The position numbers were made by a program, and so were the translations under genes. 64,000 nucleotides of DNA from Coffea arabica (lineage: Eukaryota; Streptophyta; Magnoliopsida; Gentianales; Rubiaceae): contig NC_092326.1 in the NCBI RefSeq assembly GCF_036785885.1, positions 38,464,287 through 38,528,286 on the forward strand, given 5' to 3'. Under the pieces are notes generated by a model that worked only from the letters and a program-made list of their open reading frames with translations, had not been told where the DNA came from and made no database searches. Shown piece after piece: positions 60,836-64,000 of this stretch; positions within the stretch are counted from its first letter, which is position 1, and every line of letters starts with the position of its first letter.

Positions 60836-63800
60836 ATGGTGAGCTAAGATAATCTCTTCGAGATTTTTAGCATTCCTTCAAACTTCGTCGCTTTTTCTCA
60901 GCTCCAATCGCGTGCGGCATGAATTTCCAGAAATTTTAACCATGAATTCCTCTTTGTTTTCAGGTTGTTGTGCAGAAAGTGAAGGAATCGGAGATTACCG
61001 AGCAGGACTCGCTGCTGCTGGTGATTTGATCCATTGATTTTTTTAAAAAATGTTTTACGTTGTTAAAAGTTTGAGTACTAGTAGCGTTTTCTTCTATCTT
61101 CAACGTTCGGTATGCATGTTGCTCGAGTTGATGGTGCTGTTATTTCGTCTTTTGTTTTGATTAATTTGATCGGATGATGCAATGGAGCTGTTTCCGTCAT
61201 TTTTAGTTGCCATATTTTCTGATCTTCTTTTTGCTATACTTCGTGTAGAATTTTGATCGCTGGAGGTTCTATCTTTGGATGATGAATGAAAAATTACACA
61301 AATCATGGCCTAATGTAGTTTCCAGATATTGATTTTTGAAGCAGTTTGCGTCCTTGAGTATTTCTCATAAGAATTTTACTGTATTGGAGTTTTATCTGGA
61401 GATATTGCGCTTTTAAATGATGAATTCTGCCTGATGTTTGCTTGTTCATCTCATGTGTTTTGATCAAGTTCATCATATTGCTCTTCGAGATTAGAGAGTA
61501 GAGGAGTATTACGCAAATTGTACACACAATTAGCATTGAATTTAGTTATAGTTGTTTAATTACTCGGTTATCCAATGGAGAGATCTGATTCGTCCCCTGT
61601 TTTGGTTAATTATGTGCTATAATCTCTGTTAATCATAATATAAGTCTAATTTACCCAGTTCTCCCTGGTAAAACCTCCTGCAAAACTGAAAATGGTGATT
61701 TTCTGTTTATTTTACTCGGAGCAAATCTCGATTGTGTTTTAGATTATTTTCTTTGGTTAAGGTTTCTAATATCTGAATACTCTTATCTGTTGGGGACACC
61801 ACGAGCCGCTCCATCTTATTTTATCTGTGATAATCAACAGACCAGGAATCTGCTGCGAATTGCAATATTCAACATTAGTTACATCAGGGGCCTTTTCCCG
61901 GAGAAATATTTCACTGACAAATCTGTTCCAGCCTTGGGTAAACTTTCTATCACACACTTGTGCTAAATGTGCTTACTGAGTTTCGGGATTGATTCTATTA
62001 CTCTCTGCCTTATTATCAGATATGAAAATTAAGAAACTAATGCCAATGGATGCGGAGTCACGCAGACTCATTGACTGGATGGAAAAAGGCCTGTCTATCT
62101 CCTTATCTGCTGGAATTATAGCTCAGAATCTTATTCTCTCTATTTTATTTCACGCATGTTTCTTTTCATTTGTAGGTGTTTATGATGCATTACAGAAGAA
62201 GTACCTGAAAACGCTTCTCTTTTGTGTGTGTGAAGCCGTTGAAGGGCCAATGATTGAAGAATATGCATGTAAGATGCTACAATTTAAATTTGCTCTGCAG
62301 GAATTTGTGGTCGTGGAGATAATGTTGACAACACCGTATCATCTTTTACATGTGATATTTTGTACAACAACACTAAATCATGAATTCAGACAAAGACAGT
62401 TGCATTTTAGTTTTTTTCTTGAGGAACTACCTTTGTGCTTCTACAGCTTAGGTTCATACCACTTTAAAATTTGCTTAGTGATGAACATAATACATAAAGC
62501 AGGACATAGATACTGCTCTCTGTTTTAGGAAATTTGTTTTTTTAACATTCCACTGTTGCTTTGGTCATATATTAACACATTTGTTCCCACAGTTTCTTTC
62601 AGTTATCCAAATTCTGATTCTCAAGAAGTTTCAATGAACATTAATCGTTCTGGAACCAAGAAGGGAGGGACCTTCAAATGCAATTCCACAAAAGAAGTTA
62701 CTCCCAATGAGATGAGGTAGTTCAAGCAAGATAAGTGGATCTAGATTCTGGTTGTTGTTATGTTGAAAATGTTACTTTATTTCAAGAGTGGCTTGGAGTT
62801 TTATGCAAGCCATTGTTTTCAGGAGTTCTGCATGTAAGATGGTCAGAACATTGGTTCAACTGATGAGAACTCTGGACCAGATGCCAGAAGAGGTACTTTA
62901 CTGTTATTTTTAAACTTAAATTGAAATTACTTCTGTTACTCATACTTGAGGTCATTTTCTGTTTCCATGATTCTAAACCTAACATACTTATTTTCTTTCA
63001 GCGTATTATCCTGATGAAGCTCTTGTATGAGGATATCACGGTATGTGCTTTATCAAGTTATAATTTACCAGTTATTTCCACCACTCATTGTATTATTGAG
63101 TTTCTAAAGAACTTTAATAACTATTATTTGAGTTTCAGGTAGTTAAATTGTATACACACATAGATTGTCTATCCATTTTCTTCTTTGGAGTACATGACAC
63201 AGAAATTGAAATATTCAAGGATTCCCATAATTTACTGTCATACTCTTTGAGGTATTCTAATCTTCTATATCGGAAATATTTAGGTAATTAGTATATGAGG
63301 GGGATAGTTTAGTCTTCTGTTAGGACTCGAGTAGTTATGGCCATGCATATGGCAGGTATCTCATGGATTAATCCACCTCCATAAAGTTGCATTTATGGAT
63401 TCTTTAAAGTTGTGCATTTGCTTGGCTTCCTTATATTGTCCACATAAAGTAAGAGAAAAACTCTTGATCTTGCAGCCTGCTGATTATGAGCCTCCTTTCT
63501 TCCGAGGCTGCACAGAAGAGGAAGCTCAAAATCCCTGGAGTAAAATTCCTCTCAAGATGGAGGTTGGAAATGTCAACAGCAAGCATTTGGTACTAACTCT
63601 GAAGGTAAATGATGTAGCTGCGGGAAATTATGCTATTTAGGTCAAGGGCTGCATCTAATCCACATTGATTGTGATGGGAACTTGTGTAGGTTAAGAGTGT
63701 GCTTGATCCTTGTGAGGATGAACATGATGAAAACCAGGATGAAGTGAGCTTGGGAGCTGCTGATTCTTCTCAGACTGACGGAGATAGTGATTCTGATAGT

Positions 63801-63946
63801 GATGTAATGTCTCAATAGCACTTTCTGTTTAAACTTTCCCTCTTGCATACATAATTCAAGATGTTGCAACATACTAAAACTTTTTAACTGGAATTCATTT
63901 CAGGCCAGTATGTCAGATGAAGATCAATACATAGTTGCGCCAGTCG
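60836..63946 (+). CDS. ASY1: Meiotic HORMA-domain protein ASY1 (HOP1 family), 5' part
   Basis: Eleven exons are visible: 60836-60838 (ATG alone), 60964-61020, 61841-61937, 62020-62088, 62176-62268, 62593-62716, 62823-62892, 63002-63040, 63476-63604, 63690-63803 and 63904-63946. They give about 279 residues, and the gene continues beyond the right edge. ASY1 coats meiotic chromosome axes and is needed for synapsis and normal crossover formation. The HORMA domain runs from about residue 14 to 228, with [75 protein letters not shown] and [14 protein letters not shown]. An acidic linker follows (DGDSDSDSD). The match to plant ASY1 is strong throughout. Intron 4 (62089-62175) starts with GC rather than GT, is 87 bases and is open in frame. 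The SWIRM domain and closure motif lie outside the window. Confidence 0.95.
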
Positions 63947-64000
63947 GTAAATGGACATTATTGTGTTGTGCTTTGCAAATTCTTGAAGATTCACCTTTTT

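Noticed and set aside
62089-62175. Treating the ASY1 stretch as ordinary coding DNA
   Set aside because: The added 29 residues interrupt a highly conserved HORMA segment (MEKG-VYDAL), so an intron with GC donor is the better reading; kept as a finding.

Overview
This 64 kb window is nuclear DNA from a flowering plant, very probably a eudicot. The evidence is GT-AG introns with AT-rich interiors, a CYP716 cytochrome P450, a DYW-type PPR editing factor, a plant ASY1 gene and many short non-autonomous DNA transposons. The species cannot be fixed from the sequence. No bacterial, viral or CRISPR-like system was seen. Every recognised gene belongs to a known family, and I rebuilt exon-intron structures by hand from splice sites and reading-frame continuity.

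Layout: 0.2-1.5 kb (+) 3' end of CstF64, a pre-mRNA 3'-end processing factor. 2.3-5.9 kb (-) mARC-like MOSC-domain gene, copy 1. 7.0-8.8 kb (-) CYP716-family P450, with its last coding bases repeated just downstream. 8.9-17.3 kb gene-poor stretch packed with hAT, Mutator, Tourist and other MITE-like elements. 17.5-19.2 kb (+) ribosomal protein eL38. 20.0-24.4 kb (-) MOSC gene, copy 2, with the same exon pattern as copy 1. 24.6-27.3 kb another transposon patch, including one element inserted in another. 27.4-30.1 kb (+) intronless DYW PPR protein resembling OTP84. 31.6-34.0 kb (-) mitochondrial ribosomal protein mS33. 35.8-46.2 kb (+) organellar type IA DNA topoisomerase. 48.4-59.5 kb (+) five-RRM rRNA-processing factor MRD1/RBM19. 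60.8 kb to the end (+) 5' part of the meiotic HORMA protein ASY1, cut by the window edge.

Three neighbours (PPR factor, mS33, type IA topoisomerase) all serve organelle gene expression or genome upkeep. mS33 and the topoisomerase are head to head. The others are housekeeping RNA genes (CstF64, eL38, MRD1), a probable triterpenoid P450 and a meiosis gene. Nothing suggests one shared pathway. The points most worth checking are the repeated P450 3' end, an 87-base in-frame intron with a GC donor inside the ASY1 HORMA domain, a start codon split by an intron in MRD1, and the paired MOSC genes.
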